Shown: positions 17,123 through 26,533, numbered from the stretch's first letter. The stretch is 64,000 nt of DNA from Verrucomicrobiota bacterium (GCA_017309115.1 JAFLEF010000034.1:21133-85132), one strand, 5' to 3'. Notes: generated from the sequence alone by a model not told the origin. Program-made: numbers and translations.

Positions 17123-19554
17123 GATTTTTCCTCCCCGTGGTGCACCCCGAATCCGGGCGGCCCCTTCTCGGCCTGTTTCCACTCGGTCGCGGTCCGCCGG
17201 TACCGTAGGAACAGACCCAGACAGCCCAAGGTCGCAACCAACAAAACGGTAATCTCTCCCAAGGTATCAAAGCCGCGGAAATCGATCAGAATGGTATTTA
17301 CGGCATTGTCGCCTTTGGCCAGCGGCCGAGTCATTTGCAGAAAATCCGGGCCCATCGGTTTGGAGCTGGGCCAAGCCGTCACCAGCAACATGAGCGTGGT
17401 CATCAGGGTGCCGGTTAGTACGGCCAGAACGGCGGCGTAAATCTTGCGGGGACTGAAGCCCCGGTCTTCTTCCTCACATTCTTCGGCGGTCCGGGGAAAC
17501 CGCCCCAGCAGGAGCAACACGAGAACCAGCGAGATCGTCTCCACGAGCACCTGGGTCAGTGCCAAATCCGGAGCCCGGTACAACACGTAGAAGAAGGTCG
17601 TCAAAAACCCGGCCAGCGAGAGCGAGATCAAGCGCGTGGTCCAACGCCGCAAAAACACCGCTCCCAAGGTGGTCAACGCAATCAATAGGGCCGAAAGCGC
17701 CCGCAAGGGCTCGAAAGCGTGCTCCGAAACCCGAACCGGAAACTCCTCAATCAGTTTTCCCACGCTCGAATTAAAATTCCACAGCAGCGAACCACCCACG
17801 AGGACCACCGTGAAGGTCAGAACAATCTTCAGGTAGTGCAGCGGCGAGTCCGAACCCACCGCGCGCGTGATCACCTTTGCAGCACTCGATATCCCATCGA
17901 CGAGCACGTCGAAGGCGAGATCAAAGCGACTCCACCGGGGCAATCGCACCCAGTTCCAACCCACCCGATTGACCGCGAAATACACCGCCGCTCCCAAGGC
18001 GACGATGCCGGTGCTAACCAATAACTCTCGGTTCAATCCATGCCACAAGGCCAGCGGAACGGCCGCCGGCAAATGCAACCCGGCTACGTCCAGATAGCGA
18101 ATCGGACTCACCGCGAGTCCCGGCATCACGCCCAGCACCAACGCCGCAACCGCCAGGAGTGCCGGGGGCAGCAAAAGCATCCGGGACGGCCGGTGAAAAT
18201 GGTCGATCACCGCCGCGGACTCCCGGCCCAGAAACACCTGAACAAAGAGATGCGCCGAAAACATGACCTTCGCCACGGAAGTGATCAGCACACAGACCAA
18301 CGCAAACATTCCCAAACCGCCAAATGCCGCGGGCGCGTGGAAGATTTCCTTCAGCATGACCTCTTTGCTGATGAATCCCGTGGTCAGCGGCAATCCGGCC
18401 ATCGTGGCACACAAGACCGCGGTCAGCACTGCCAACCCAGGATCCCGCCGCGCCAACCCACCCAATAACCGGATGTCCCGGGTTCCCGTCGCATGGTCGA
18501 TAATGCCTACCACCATGAACAAACCACCCTTGTAGAACACGTGGTTGAGAATATGGAGGTAGTCGTACTCAATCTCGCCTCGGGTCGCCAACCCGTAGTA
18601 CCCGATCAGAAACCCCAGCTGACTGATCGTCGAATACGCCAGCAGCGCCTTCAGATCGGTGGAGAGCAACGCCAGAATCGCGGCGAAGGTCATCGTGAAG
18701 AACGCGATCCCGGAGAGCATCGGCGCCCACCATTCATTATTCGAAAACAGCGGGAACAGTCGGGCGCACAGGAAGACACCCAACTTCACCATCGTCGCGG
18801 AATGCAGGTAGGCGCTGACCGGAGTGGGCGCCGCCATCGCGTTCGGAAGCCAGAAGTGAAAAGGAAACTGCGCCGATTTGCCCAGCGCACCCACCAACAT
18901 CAGGACCATCGCCGCCGTGGTCAGACTCCGGTCGGTTCCCACCAGGGGCGCGCGCAGGAGCGTTTGGAGATCGAACGTCCCGGTGAGTTGCCGCACCAAA
19001 ATCACTCCCGCCAACAGGCACAACCCGGTTCCTCCCGTCACCAGCAGGGCCATTCGTGCTCCGCGCCGGGATGATTCCGTAGCGTGGGAGAATCCGATGA
19101 GAAGAAACGAAGCCAGCCCGGTCAGCTCCCAGAAGACGAACAGGAGCAGCAGATTGTCCGCGAACACCGTGCCCAGCATCGCGGTCATGAACAGAAGCAG
19201 ATAGGCGTAGAACCGGCCGTGATGCCGGTAATGGTCATCCAGGTATGCCCGGGCGTAGAAGACGATCAGGAATCCCATCCCGGTCACGATCAGCCCAAAG
19301 AACAGCGAAAGACCATCAACGAGGAAGGCCAATTCCAGGCCCAGACTGGGGGCCCACGGCCAGCGCACCACCAAATTGGGCTGGGGACCGACCTGGATCG
19401 CCACCGCCAGCAACGCCAGACCGCACGCGGCGGGAACACCCAAAGCCAGCCAACCGGTGGAGGGTCCCAGCCGCCGACCCGCCAGCGCCATTAACGGCGC
19501 CGCCAGCAACGGAAGGAACACCGCCAACAACAGCAAGGCAGGCAGCGCGTTCAT
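17119..19554 (-). CDS. mrpA: Mrp/Mnh antiporter subunit A (NuoL-like)
   Basis: 811 residues from the ATG at 19554. The N-terminal two thirds is NuoL-like, with the conserved Glu in LFVFWELTGLASFLLIGF and the Lys in VGALGKSAQFPFHFWLPNAM. The C-terminal third carries the extra MrpA helices, including APDLALTQVLVETISLVLVL and the FRGFDTLGEITVLLVATLG segment. It is the largest subunit and, with MrpD, exchanges Na+ for H+ across the inner membrane. First gene of mrpABCDEFG; regulation is not visible. Confidence 0.95.
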   Translation of the reverse strand: MNALPALLLLAVFLPLLAAPLMALAGRRLGPSTGWLALGVPAACGLALLAVAIQVGPQPNLVVRWPWAPSLGLELAFLVDGLSLFFGLIVTGMGFLIVFYARAYLDDHYRHHGRFYAYLLLFMTAMLGTVFADNLLLLFVFWELTGLASFLLIGFSHATESSRRGARMALLVTGGTGLCLLAGVILVRQLTGTFDLQTLLRAPLVGTDRSLTTAAMVLMLVGALGKSAQFPFHFWLPNAMAAPTPVSAYLHSATMVKLGVFLCARLFPLFSNNEWWAPMLSGIAFFTMTFAAILALLSTDLKALLAYSTISQLGFLIGYYGLATRGEIEYDYLHILNHVFYKGGLFMVVGIIDHATGTRDIRLLGGLARRDPGLAVLTAVLCATMAGLPLTTGFISKEVMLKEIFHAPAAFGGLGMFALVCVLITSVAKVMFSAHLFVQVFLGRESAAVIDHFHRPSRMLLLPPALLAVAALVLGVMPGLAVSPIRYLDVAGLHLPAAVPLALWHGLNRELLVSTGIVALGAAVYFAVNRVGWNWVRLPRWSRFDLAFDVLVDGISSAAKVITRAVGSDSPLHYLKIVLTFTVVLVGGSLLWNFNSSVGKLIEEFPVRVSEHAFEPLRALSALLIALTTLGAVFLRRWTTRLISLSLAGFLTTFFYVLYRAPDLALTQVLVETISLVLVLLLLGRFPRTAEECEEEDRGFSPRKIYAAVLAVLTGTLMTTLMLLVTAWPSSKPMGPDFLQMTRPLAKGDNAVNTILIDFRGFDTLGEITVLLVATLGCLGLFLRYRRTATEWKQAEKGPPGFGVHHGEEKS

Positions 19555-19647
19555 GAGGCGCCACTCTGCGAGGAGATTGTGGAGTCGGCCAGCCCAACCG
19601 CATCGATCCGCCGCTTGTACCAAAACTTCGAACGAATTCCGGCCGAT

Positions 19648-20595
19648 TCAGCGAGGCCAGAGCACAACGAGATAACCCAGATATACTGCGACCAACACTC
19701 CGCCCTCCCACCGGGAGACTTTCAATCCACTCCACAGCAGCGGCAGCAGAGCCACAGACAGGGCCATCGCCAGATACAAATCCCGGGGCAGAATTCCGGT
19801 GCCTTCCAAGGGACGAACCAATCCCGCCACGCCCAGAATCCCCAGGATGTTGAAGATATTGGAACCGATGACATTTCCGAGGGCGATGTCCGGCTGCCGC
19901 TTCAGGGCAGCTACAATCGAGGTTGCCAGTTCGGGCATGCTGGTTCCGGCGGCGACAATGGTCAGGCCGATCACCGCTTCGCTGACTCCCAGTCCCCGCG
20001 CGAGACTGACGGAGTTGTCCACCAGCAAACGCGACCCGACGATCAAAACGGCCAAGCCTCCAGCGATCAGACCCAAATCCGCGCCCAAGCCTCGGGTTTC
20101 GTGCGGCACTCCCTCCGAGTACTCCGCGGACACAGCCGCGCTGGTCTGACGTCGGGCCTGCCACACGTTGCCGACGGTATAAATCACCAACAACAGCAGG
20201 AAAACCCCGGCTTCCCATCGTTCGATTCGCCGATCCCAGAACAGCAGCGGCAACAAGAGACTGACAGCCACCAAGACGGGTCCATCAACCTTGAGTAACT
20301 GGAACTGAACCCGCAGCGGACAAACCAGCGCAGCGGTCCCGAGAATGATGGCGACATTGAAAATGTTGGAACCTACCACATTGCCAATCGCCAAGTCGCC
20401 TTGGCCCGACCAGGCCGCCTTGATGCTCACGACCATCTCAGGAGCGCTGGTCCCGAAGGCCACCACGGTCAATCCCACGACCACCGGAGTCAGTCCCAGT
20501 CGCAATGCCAAGGACGCTCCCCCCTTCACCAACCATTCCGCGCCGAAGTAAAGGAGCACCAAACTGACCAGAATGAGTGAGATTTCGACAAGCAT
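19648..20595 (-). CDS. Calcium/sodium antiporter, CaCA family (YrbG-like)
   Basis: 315 residues from the ATG at 20595. Two inverted alpha repeats are clear: VVAFGTSAPEMVVSIKAAW with GNVVGSNIFN in the first half, and AAGTSMPELATSIVAALKR with GNVIGSNIFN in the second. The acidic residues in the GTSxPE motifs bind the cation. About ten membrane helices. It lies 93 bases upstream of mrpA on the same strand, which suggests a shared role in cation balance; Ca2+ or K+ specificity cannot be told from the sequence. Confidence 0.92.
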   Translation of the reverse strand: MLVEISLILVSLVLLYFGAEWLVKGGASLALRLGLTPVVVGLTVVAFGTSAPEMVVSIKAAWSGQGDLAIGNVVGSNIFNVAIILGTAALVCPLRVQFQLLKVDGPVLVAVSLLLPLLFWDRRIERWEAGVFLLLLVIYTVGNVWQARRQTSAAVSAEYSEGVPHETRGLGADLGLIAGGLAVLIVGSRLLVDNSVSLARGLGVSEAVIGLTIVAAGTSMPELATSIVAALKRQPDIALGNVIGSNIFNILGILGVAGLVRPLEGTGILPRDLYLAMALSVALLPLLWSGLKVSRWEGGVLVAVYLGYLVVLWPR

Positions 20596-20772
20596 GAGGA
20601 CCAGAGTAAGGAATCGGACTGAACAAAATTTTGGGACGCGATTGTGCCATCCGTCGTCAGCCCAGCAATCAGGAGTCGGGTGGAAGTCCATCGGAAGATT
20701 TCCAAATCAGGCGTCGAGCTGGACTGAGGGCTGGCCTCCGGGGAACGATGGCGGCTCATTCGTCGTTGGCAC

Positions 20773-21237
20773 ATGCAACCGCTCCCGCACACCCGCCATT
20801 GTTTCGTCTGCGGACTTCACAACACCGCCGGGCTGAAACTCGACTTCGCTACCGACCTCCAAGTCGTCGAAACGCGCTTTCGCTTCCGGGTGGAACACTG
20901 CGGGTTCCTGGAAACAGTGCATGGGGGCCTGATTGGCACCGTCCTCGACGAGGTGATGGTTTGGGCTGTGGGAGTTCGTTCCGGACAATTGACCTACTGC
21001 GCAGAAATGAACGTTCGCTACCAGCGGCCAACTCCTCCGGAGGTCGAACTGACGGCCCGAGGGGAACTGGTCGAAGACAAACGCGGCCGCTTGTTCCTTG
21101 CCAAGGGTTCCCTTTGGAACAGCACCGGCGATCTGCTCGCGGAGTCCACCGGAAAGTACCTTCCAGTTCCGGCCACTCTCCAGCCCCAGCTGAAGTCCGA
21201 CTTCCTGGAATCCCCCGACTGGATCTTTCGTCGTTAA
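20773..21237 (+). CDS. Hotdog-fold thioesterase, PaaI-like
   Basis: 154 residues with a single hotdog domain. The active-site segment ETVHGGLIGTVLDEVMVWA (His50-Gly-Gly and the acidic pair at 59-60) is the PaaI/YigI pattern. An N-terminal CxxC-like start (HCFVCGLHNTAGL) is often seen in this subgroup. It probably hydrolyses an acyl-CoA; substrate unknown. Its TAA overlaps the stop codon of the converging synthase gene. Confidence 0.87.
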   Translation: MQPLPHTRHCFVCGLHNTAGLKLDFATDLQVVETRFRFRVEHCGFLETVHGGLIGTVLDEVMVWAVGVRSGQLTYCAEMNVRYQRPTPPEVELTARGELVEDKRGRLFLAKGSLWNSTGDLLAESTGKYLPVPATLQPQLKSDFLESPDWIFRR

Positions 21238-22247
21238 TCCAGCCGGCTCGCCCGCTGGAATTGAGCTTCCCACGCCGACGGAACGACCAGTCTCAAGAGC
21301 GAACCCAGCAGGATCGCCCGCACTTCGGCCCGGGAAACCTTAATGCGGTGGCTCGCATCCAGCACCCGACCCCGTCGCAAATGGGCCAGGGTTCGAACCC
21401 CCAACAGGATGGGCCACGCGCACGCCAACCGGAGACGCCACTGGCTTCGCGGTAGCGTGAGCGTGTAACGCCAGCCCGCCGTCAAGTGCTCCTCCGCTCG
21501 CTGGAGCCAGTATTGGTACACCGGCTGAAGCCTTGGTTCCGACGCCGGAATCAGCAAATCACCCGGTTTAAGCCCCACCGCCGCCAACGCCGGTGCCGGC
21601 AGGTAACACCGCCCGGAACGCAAATCCCGGGGTATGTCCCGCAGAATATTGACCAATTGCAGGCCCTTACCGAACCGGATGCCGTCGGCCACGAACTGCG
21701 CTTCATCCATCGGGACCGCCGGAAAGCAGTGTCTCCGGGTGACCCGGGTCCAAAATTCACCCACACAGCCCGCCACCCGATAAGTGTAGTCGTCGAGCTC
21801 GGCATCCTGGGCCAGCGCCTCCGGAGCGGACACCGAGGCGCCCCCGAAACGCTGGAGATCCAGCACCTGCCCACCGGTGATGGTGGCCAACACTGAGCGA
21901 ATGTCGCGCTGATCCTCGGCCGACTGCTGGGGCAATAACGCTAACGCCGGCTCAATTCGCTCCAACAACTGCCGTTCCGCCGGCGAGGAGTTGGCCACGG
22001 ACGACGCCACCAGATTCCGCAGGTCCAGCGGAACGGAGCGGGTTCCTTCAATCCGTTGTCGCAAGGCTTCCAGGGCCGCCAACCGATCCGACACCGGAAC
22101 CAATTCCGTGTCGGCAATAGTGTCGGTTGCCCGGGCCAATAGATACGCCAGCCCGATCTGCGGTCGGACCGAGGCCGGCAAGATCCGCAGGGTCAGGTAA
22201 AACGAGCGCGAAGTGGCGCGCAGGAGGGCCTCAAGTTCAGGCGTCAC
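21234..22247 (-). CDS. Squalene/phytoene synthase family protein
   Basis: 337 residues. The family hallmarks are ATSRSFYLTLRILP at residues 11-24, the first Asp-rich motif DTIAD at 42-46, and the second in NILRDIPRDLRSGRCYLP. These bind Mg2+ and farnesyl or geranylgeranyl diphosphate for head-to-head condensation. The length is a little above the usual 280-300 because of a C-terminal extension. Either hopanoid (HpnC/HpnD, squalene) or carotenoid (CrtB) synthesis is possible, as no other isoprenoid gene is nearby. Confidence 0.88.
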   Translation of the reverse strand: MTPELEALLRATSRSFYLTLRILPASVRPQIGLAYLLARATDTIADTELVPVSDRLAALEALRQRIEGTRSVPLDLRNLVASSVANSSPAERQLLERIEPALALLPQQSAEDQRDIRSVLATITGGQVLDLQRFGGASVSAPEALAQDAELDDYTYRVAGCVGEFWTRVTRRHCFPAVPMDEAQFVADGIRFGKGLQLVNILRDIPRDLRSGRCYLPAPALAAVGLKPGDLLIPASEPRLQPVYQYWLQRAEEHLTAGWRYTLTLPRSQWRLRLACAWPILLGVRTLAHLRRGRVLDASHRIKVSRAEVRAILLGSLLRLVVPSAWEAQFQRASRLD

Positions 22248-22446
22248 AACAAGTGATGTCTCTCGGAAATCCGCAGCAGCCGGGGTTCCTGACCTCCGGC
22301 CAGGTGCCGTGGCTTCAACCCAACCCCGGCGACGATCCGGAAAACCATCGGAGGGGAGAAGGGGAATCTGCTGAAATACCTGAAACTTGGCTGACCGATG
22401 ACGGGTGGTCCTGACATCATGCTGTCCGTCCGCGGATGGGCTTACG

Positions 22447-22989
22447 ATGACGGATCCAGCCCAGTTTGAAACGTTCCTGGTCGCGTATCAGGACATGGTG
22501 TTCAGCACCGCTGTCCGCCTCTTGGCCAACGAAGCCGAGGCGGAGGATGTGGCGCAAGAAGTCTTCTTGCGCGCTTGGAACCATTTCCCGGACCTCGTCG
22601 GGAGTCCAACCGCCGGAGGGTGGCTCAAGACGGTCACTCGCAATCTCTGTCTCAACCACTTACAACGGTATCGGAGCCGTTGGAAGATGTTCAGCGACCT
22701 GGCAGGCGACGACGAGGATGACGAACGGCCCTTGGAGTTCGCCGCACCGGACACTCTGGAATCGACGTTGCTGACCAACGATCAACGAGAACTCGTGGAA
22801 CAAGCTCTGGCGAAACTGCCCGCCGACCAACGGATCGCGTTGGCACTCTATCACTTCGAGGACATGGATTATGCAGAGATCGCGACTCAACTCAGCGTGT
22901 CGCTCGGGAAAGTTAAGACCGATATCTTTCGCGCTCGGGAGACCTTGCGTAAAAAATTGCAACCAGCCCGCGACTCCGTGGGTGTTTAG
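22447..22989 (+). CDS. ECF-type RNA polymerase sigma factor
   Basis: 180 residues from the ATG at 22447. Region 2 spans about residues 5-70 (AVRLLANEAEAEDVAQEVFL is the -10 recognition helix area) and region 4 about 115-170, with the helix-turn-helix in DYAEIATQLSVSLGKVKTDI. An acidic linker (DDEDDERP) joins them. It is followed after 13 bases by a two-helix membrane protein and then by an exported bactofilin/RDD fusion, so the unit probably senses an envelope signal. Confidence 0.92.
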   Translation: MTDPAQFETFLVAYQDMVFSTAVRLLANEAEAEDVAQEVFLRAWNHFPDLVGSPTAGGWLKTVTRNLCLNHLQRYRSRWKMFSDLAGDDEDDERPLEFAAPDTLESTLLTNDQRELVEQALAKLPADQRIALALYHFEDMDYAEIATQLSVSLGKVKTDIFRARETLRKKLQPARDSVGV

Positions 22990-23002
22990 AGCAGAGTCTA
23001 CC

Positions 23003-23479
23003 ATGAACAAAGGCCCATCATCGACCGATCCGTTGGCCGCTTGGACGGATCAGACGCTGAAGCAACTGCCTCCCCGGCAGGCTCCGAAGTCGTTGGCACC
23101 GCGGGTGATGGCTGTTCTGGCCCGACGTCAGGCATTGCCTTGGTACCGACAACCCTGGTTCGCTTGGCCCCGCTCCTATCAACTGCTGGCGGCCGGTCTC
23201 GCCGCCGCCCTGATTGGATTTGGCCTCTGGTGGCTCTGGCCGCATTCCGAAGCCGTCAGCTTGGCCTCGGCCAAGCAAGCGGTTTCCCAGTTCGAAGCCG
23301 TCCAAGATGTGAGCGTCACCGCGGGAATTCTAAAGAGCCTGCTCAACGCCTTGGTGCTGGTCCTTAAGAGCCTGAACGGTTGGATATTGGCCGCCGGCTT
23401 GGGCCTGTTTGCCCTGATCTGGTCCACCACCCTCGGCCTGGGCACCGCCTGTTGGCGCCTCGCCAACGGCCCTCGGTGA
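23003..23479 (+). CDS. Two-helix membrane protein, possible anti-sigma factor
   Basis: 158 residues. About 55 cytoplasmic N-terminal residues, a first membrane helix (YQLLAAGLAAALIGFGLWWL), a short periplasmic stretch, and a second helix near the C-terminus (ILAAGLGLFALIWSTTLGLG). Its place directly after the ECF sigma gene is where anti-sigma factors usually lie. No HxxxCxxC zinc anti-sigma motif is present, so the role rests on position only. A few bases separate it from genes on both sides, so the three genes are very likely one operon. Confidence 0.75.
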   Translation: MNKGPSSTDPLAAWTDQTLKQLPPRQAPKSLAPRVMAVLARRQALPWYRQPWFAWPRSYQLLAAGLAAALIGFGLWWLWPHSEAVSLASAKQAVSQFEAVQDVSVTAGILKSLLNALVLVLKSLNGWILAAGLGLFALIWSTTLGLGTACWRLANGPR

Positions 23480-23493
23480 AACTCCCACTTCGT

Positions 23494-25257
23494 ATGAATC
23501 CCTTTCTTTCCTTTTGCGCCACCGTGGCGCTAGCCTGGACCCTCGGATTCGGTGCCGCCCTCGCTCAGGACCCACCACCGACCCCCGAGCCCCCGAGCGA
23601 ACCCGTCACTCCTAAGCCCGACGTCGAAGTAAGTCCGCCCGACGGCAAATCTCTCAAGTTTGAGGTCAAATTCGACGACTCCGACTCCGACGGCATTGTC
23701 CAAAACGGGGTTCCGGTCACGGTCAAAACCAACGAGGTCGTCCCCAACGTCATTGTCATCAGTTCGTCCGCAACCATCGATGGCGTGGTCGAGGACGAGG
23801 TGGTGGTGATCGGAGGCGAAGTGATCATCAACGGGCGGGTGGAGGGGGACGTGGTCAATGTCGGAGGAGGCATTGTCCTCGGTCCCAAGGCGCATATTGG
23901 AGGCAAAGCCGTGGGCGTGCTGGGCGGGATCGAGATGGGGGCCAACTCTGTGATTGAAGGCGACGCGGTGGGCGTCCTCGGAGGAGTCCGGAAAGCGGAT
24001 GGAGCGAGGGTGGGTGGAAAAACCGTCAATATGGCCATGGGCGATCTCGTCGGTCCCGATGGCCTGGGTTTGCCGGAATGGCTGAAGCTGACGTTCACCG
24101 AGATCGTTATGAAACTCCGGATCCTGTCATTTCAGGTGGGCTGGGTCTGGGTGGTGGCCGGACTGTTCCTGCTGCTTCATGCGCTGTTCCTGCTCGCCGC
24201 ACCGGGAATCGTCCGGTCCGTCGTCACCACGTTTTCCGAGCGCGGAGCCACCTCCTTTCTGATGGGTCTGGTGTCCCTGCCGCTGGCGGCCTTCCTGTCG
24301 CTGATCCTGCTCCCGACCGTAGTCGGCGTTCTCGTGATTCCCTTTATCTGGGCGGCCCTGTTGTTCGCCGGACTCGTGGGCAAGGGTGGTTTGCTTCAGT
24401 TCTTTGGTTCCGCCTTGGGCCGGGGTGTCCGGCTGGATCTGCCGCCCCTGGTGTCGCTGCTGGTGGGAGCCGTCCTGGTTTCCCTGCTGTACCTCATTCC
24501 GTTCCTCGGACTGCTGTTCTGGATGACCTTTGCCGTTTGGGCGCTCGGAGCGGCGATTCTGGCCCTGTTCGGCCGCTTCAAAAAGGAATCACCGACTCCC
24601 GCTCCCGTGACGCCCCGGTGGAATCCGCCCTCGGCCAGTGGACCCGGAAGTGGAGCCACTGCCGCCACTCCGTCCCCAATCATTCCAACTCCCGCCAACC
24701 CCAGCCCCAACCCGAACGCCAGCGCTCTGGGATTTGCCGCCGCGACGCCGGGAGCGGCCAGCGTGTCCCTGCAGTCGGTCCTACCTGAACCCAACCTCTC
24801 CGAACCACTGCCGCCCACCGCTCCGCTCCTGCTCCCTCCTACCCCGGCCTCCTCGGCCGCACCGGTGGTTCCCGACGCCCTGAGCCTTCCCCGCGTGGGA
24901 CTCAAGGAGCGCCTACTGGCGTCCGGCCTGGACTGGCTGCTCCTGATCATCGTGATCAACTGGTTTCGCCTGGATCGCCTCGTTCCGTTGGTCCTCCTGG
25001 GCTACTTCGTCGGCATGTGGGTCTGGCGCCAAACCACCGTCGGCGGAATCATTCTTCGCCTCCGCGTGGCCCGCTTGGATGGCCGACCGATCGACGTCGT
25101 GACGGCCCTGGTGCGAGCTCTGGGAGCGCTCTTTGGGGGGATTGCTCTGGGCCTGGGCTACTTCTGGTCGGCGTGGGATCCCGACAAGCAAGGTTGGCAT
25201 GACAAGGTGGCGGGAACCGTGGTCGTGCGCCTGCCCAAGACCCAACCGCTGGTCTGA
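23494..25257 (+). CDS. Exported bactofilin-like / RDD-domain fusion protein
   Basis: 587 residues from the ATG at 23494, which begins a signal peptide (MNPFLSFCATVALAWTLGFG). A Pro-rich stretch is followed by a repetitive beta-helix region (about residues 75-185) with repeats such as DGVVEDEVVVIGGEVIINGR and GDVVNVGGGIVLGPKAHIGG, as in polymer-forming bactofilins. Next come about four membrane helices, a long Pro/Ala/Ser linker (about 365-465), and a C-terminal RDD domain with DWLLLIIVINWFRLDRL and WDPDKQGWHDKVAGTVVV. The signal peptide puts the beta-helix outside the cytoplasm, unlike ordinary bactofilins. It shares an operon with the ECF sigma factor. Confidence 0.82.
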   Translation: MNPFLSFCATVALAWTLGFGAALAQDPPPTPEPPSEPVTPKPDVEVSPPDGKSLKFEVKFDDSDSDGIVQNGVPVTVKTNEVVPNVIVISSSATIDGVVEDEVVVIGGEVIINGRVEGDVVNVGGGIVLGPKAHIGGKAVGVLGGIEMGANSVIEGDAVGVLGGVRKADGARVGGKTVNMAMGDLVGPDGLGLPEWLKLTFTEIVMKLRILSFQVGWVWVVAGLFLLLHALFLLAAPGIVRSVVTTFSERGATSFLMGLVSLPLAAFLSLILLPTVVGVLVIPFIWAALLFAGLVGKGGLLQFFGSALGRGVRLDLPPLVSLLVGAVLVSLLYLIPFLGLLFWMTFAVWALGAAILALFGRFKKESPTPAPVTPRWNPPSASGPGSGATAATPSPIIPTPANPSPNPNASALGFAAATPGAASVSLQSVLPEPNLSEPLPPTAPLLLPPTPASSAAPVVPDALSLPRVGLKERLLASGLDWLLLIIVINWFRLDRLVPLVLLGYFVGMWVWRQTTVGGIILRLRVARLDGRPIDVVTALVRALGALFGGIALGLGYFWSAWDPDKQGWHDKVAGTVVVRLPKTQPLV

Positions 25258-25290
25258 AACCGTCAGCGCCGCCAAGCCCTTTCGCCGCTA

Positions 25291-25344
25291 ACTAGTCAAG
25301 TGTACTTGACTAGTCGGCAACCCTAGTCAAGATGTCTTACCTAG
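25291..25344 (+). promoter_or_regulatory. Twin palindromic operators in the fic promoter
   Basis: A perfect 10-bp inverted repeat, ACTAGTCAAG and its complement around TGTA, spans 25291-25314. A second, imperfect copy, CTAGTCAAG-ATGT-CTTACCTAG, spans 25323-25344 with the same 4-base centre. The two centres are 31 bp apart, about three helical turns. A TTGACT hexamer at 25306-25311 lies inside the first copy and may be the -35 box. This fits a repressor-dimer site controlling the fic gene, whose ATG is 35 bases downstream of the second copy. Confidence 0.78.
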
Positions 25345-25378
25345 CGGATTCCGCTGGGGAAAGAAACGCTGCCTAGTT

Positions 25379-26533
25379 ATGCCACGCACGACAGGAACCT
25401 ACCGGGTTTCCAGGGCTGGGGGGGAAGAAGAAGTCCGGGCGTTCGTGCCTGCGCCGCTGCCCCCAGCCGATCCGCCGTTGGCGCTCGATGGCCGGTTGAC
25501 CGCGCTGCACGCCGAAGCCTTGACGGCCGTCGGCAAGCTCGGCGTCGCCGGCGCGATGGTGCCCAGCGCCCAGTGGTTCCTGTACGGCTTTGTCCGCAAG
25601 GAGGCGGTCGTCTCGTCGGAAATCGAAGGCACGCAGGCAACTCTTCAGGACGTCGTGACGTTCGAGGCTACCCGACAAGCCGAACGTCCCGACGACGTGC
25701 GGGATGTCTGCAACTACGTCGACGCATTGACCTTCGCTCGAAAGGAGATCTCCAGCGCCAAGGGCCTGCCCTTGAGCACCCGCCTCCTGTGCGAAGCCCA
25801 CAAACGCCTGATGCGCGGGGTGCGTGGGGCCGACAAGGGGCCCGGCGAGGTCCGCCGTTCACAAAACTGGATCGGCGGCACACGGCCGGGAAATGCCCGG
25901 TTCGTTCCGCCGCCGCCCGAAGTCGTGCCCGAGCTCATGGCTCAGCTCGAGAAGTGGCTTCACTCGGAAGATGCGCTCCCGCCGCTGGTCAAGGCGGGGC
26001 TGGCGCACGTGCAGTTCGAGACGATTCATCCGTTTCTGGATGGCAATGGCCGGATCGGACGACTGCTGATTACCCTCCTTCTCGAACACTGGGGCTTGCT
26101 CCAGAGTCCGATGCTGTACCTCAGCCTGGCACTTAAGCGGCGTCAACCGGAGTACTACGCCCACCTTGGGGCCGTCCGCGAGGGCGGCGATTGGGAGGGC
26201 TGGACCGCTTTTTTCCTCGAGTGCGTCTGCGAAGCCGCCGACGACGGCGTTCGGGCGGCCCAAAAGCTCTTCGCGCTGCTCGGCGAAGACCGAGCCCGCT
26301 TGATCCGCCATGAAGACGTGACCGTGCCGGGGATTCGGCTTCTGGATCTCCTTCCTTCGAACCCGGTCGTGTCGCTGCCCCTGGCCGTCGAGTTGCTGGG
26401 CGTCACCAAACCCACGGCGATCAAGGCCATCGAAGCCCTTGAGGAGACCGGAATACTTCAGGAGACCTCCGGCAAACGCCGCGACCGCGTCTACGCCTAT
26501 CAGAAATACCTCAATGTGCTTACCGGCGAGTGA
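25379..26533 (+). CDS. Fic-family protein with C-terminal winged helix
   Basis: 384 residues. An N-terminal Fic_N-like region contains the inhibitory motif VSSEIEGT (about residues 79-86), which fits the (S/T)xxxE(G/N) pattern of autoinhibited class II Fic enzymes. The catalytic loop HPFLDGNGRIGR (about 217-228) is intact, so AMP or another nucleotide group could be transferred to target hydroxyls. The last 80 residues look like a winged helix (LGVTKPTAIKAIEALEETGI). Palindromes in its promoter suggest autoregulation through that domain. No separate antitoxin gene is seen; the target is unknown. Confidence 0.92.
   Translation: MPRTTGTYRVSRAGGEEEVRAFVPAPLPPADPPLALDGRLTALHAEALTAVGKLGVAGAMVPSAQWFLYGFVRKEAVVSSEIEGTQATLQDVVTFEATRQAERPDDVRDVCNYVDALTFARKEISSAKGLPLSTRLLCEAHKRLMRGVRGADKGPGEVRRSQNWIGGTRPGNARFVPPPPEVVPELMAQLEKWLHSEDALPPLVKAGLAHVQFETIHPFLDGNGRIGRLLITLLLEHWGLLQSPMLYLSLALKRRQPEYYAHLGAVREGGDWEGWTAFFLECVCEAADDGVRAAQKLFALLGEDRARLIRHEDVTVPGIRLLDLLPSNPVVSLPLAVELLGVTKPTAIKAIEALEETGILQETSGKRRDRVYAYQKYLNVLTGE

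Noticed and set aside
18040-18468. Long antisense frames across the mrp operon (also 15229-15834 and 18493-19074)
   Set aside because: They are Gln/Arg/His-rich mirror frames of membrane-protein genes, an expected effect of high-GC codon use.
22248-22446. ECF-type autoregulated promoter before the sigma factor gene
   Set aside because: A GAAAC-like and a GTC-like element can be picked out, but spacing and sequence are too loose to support a call.
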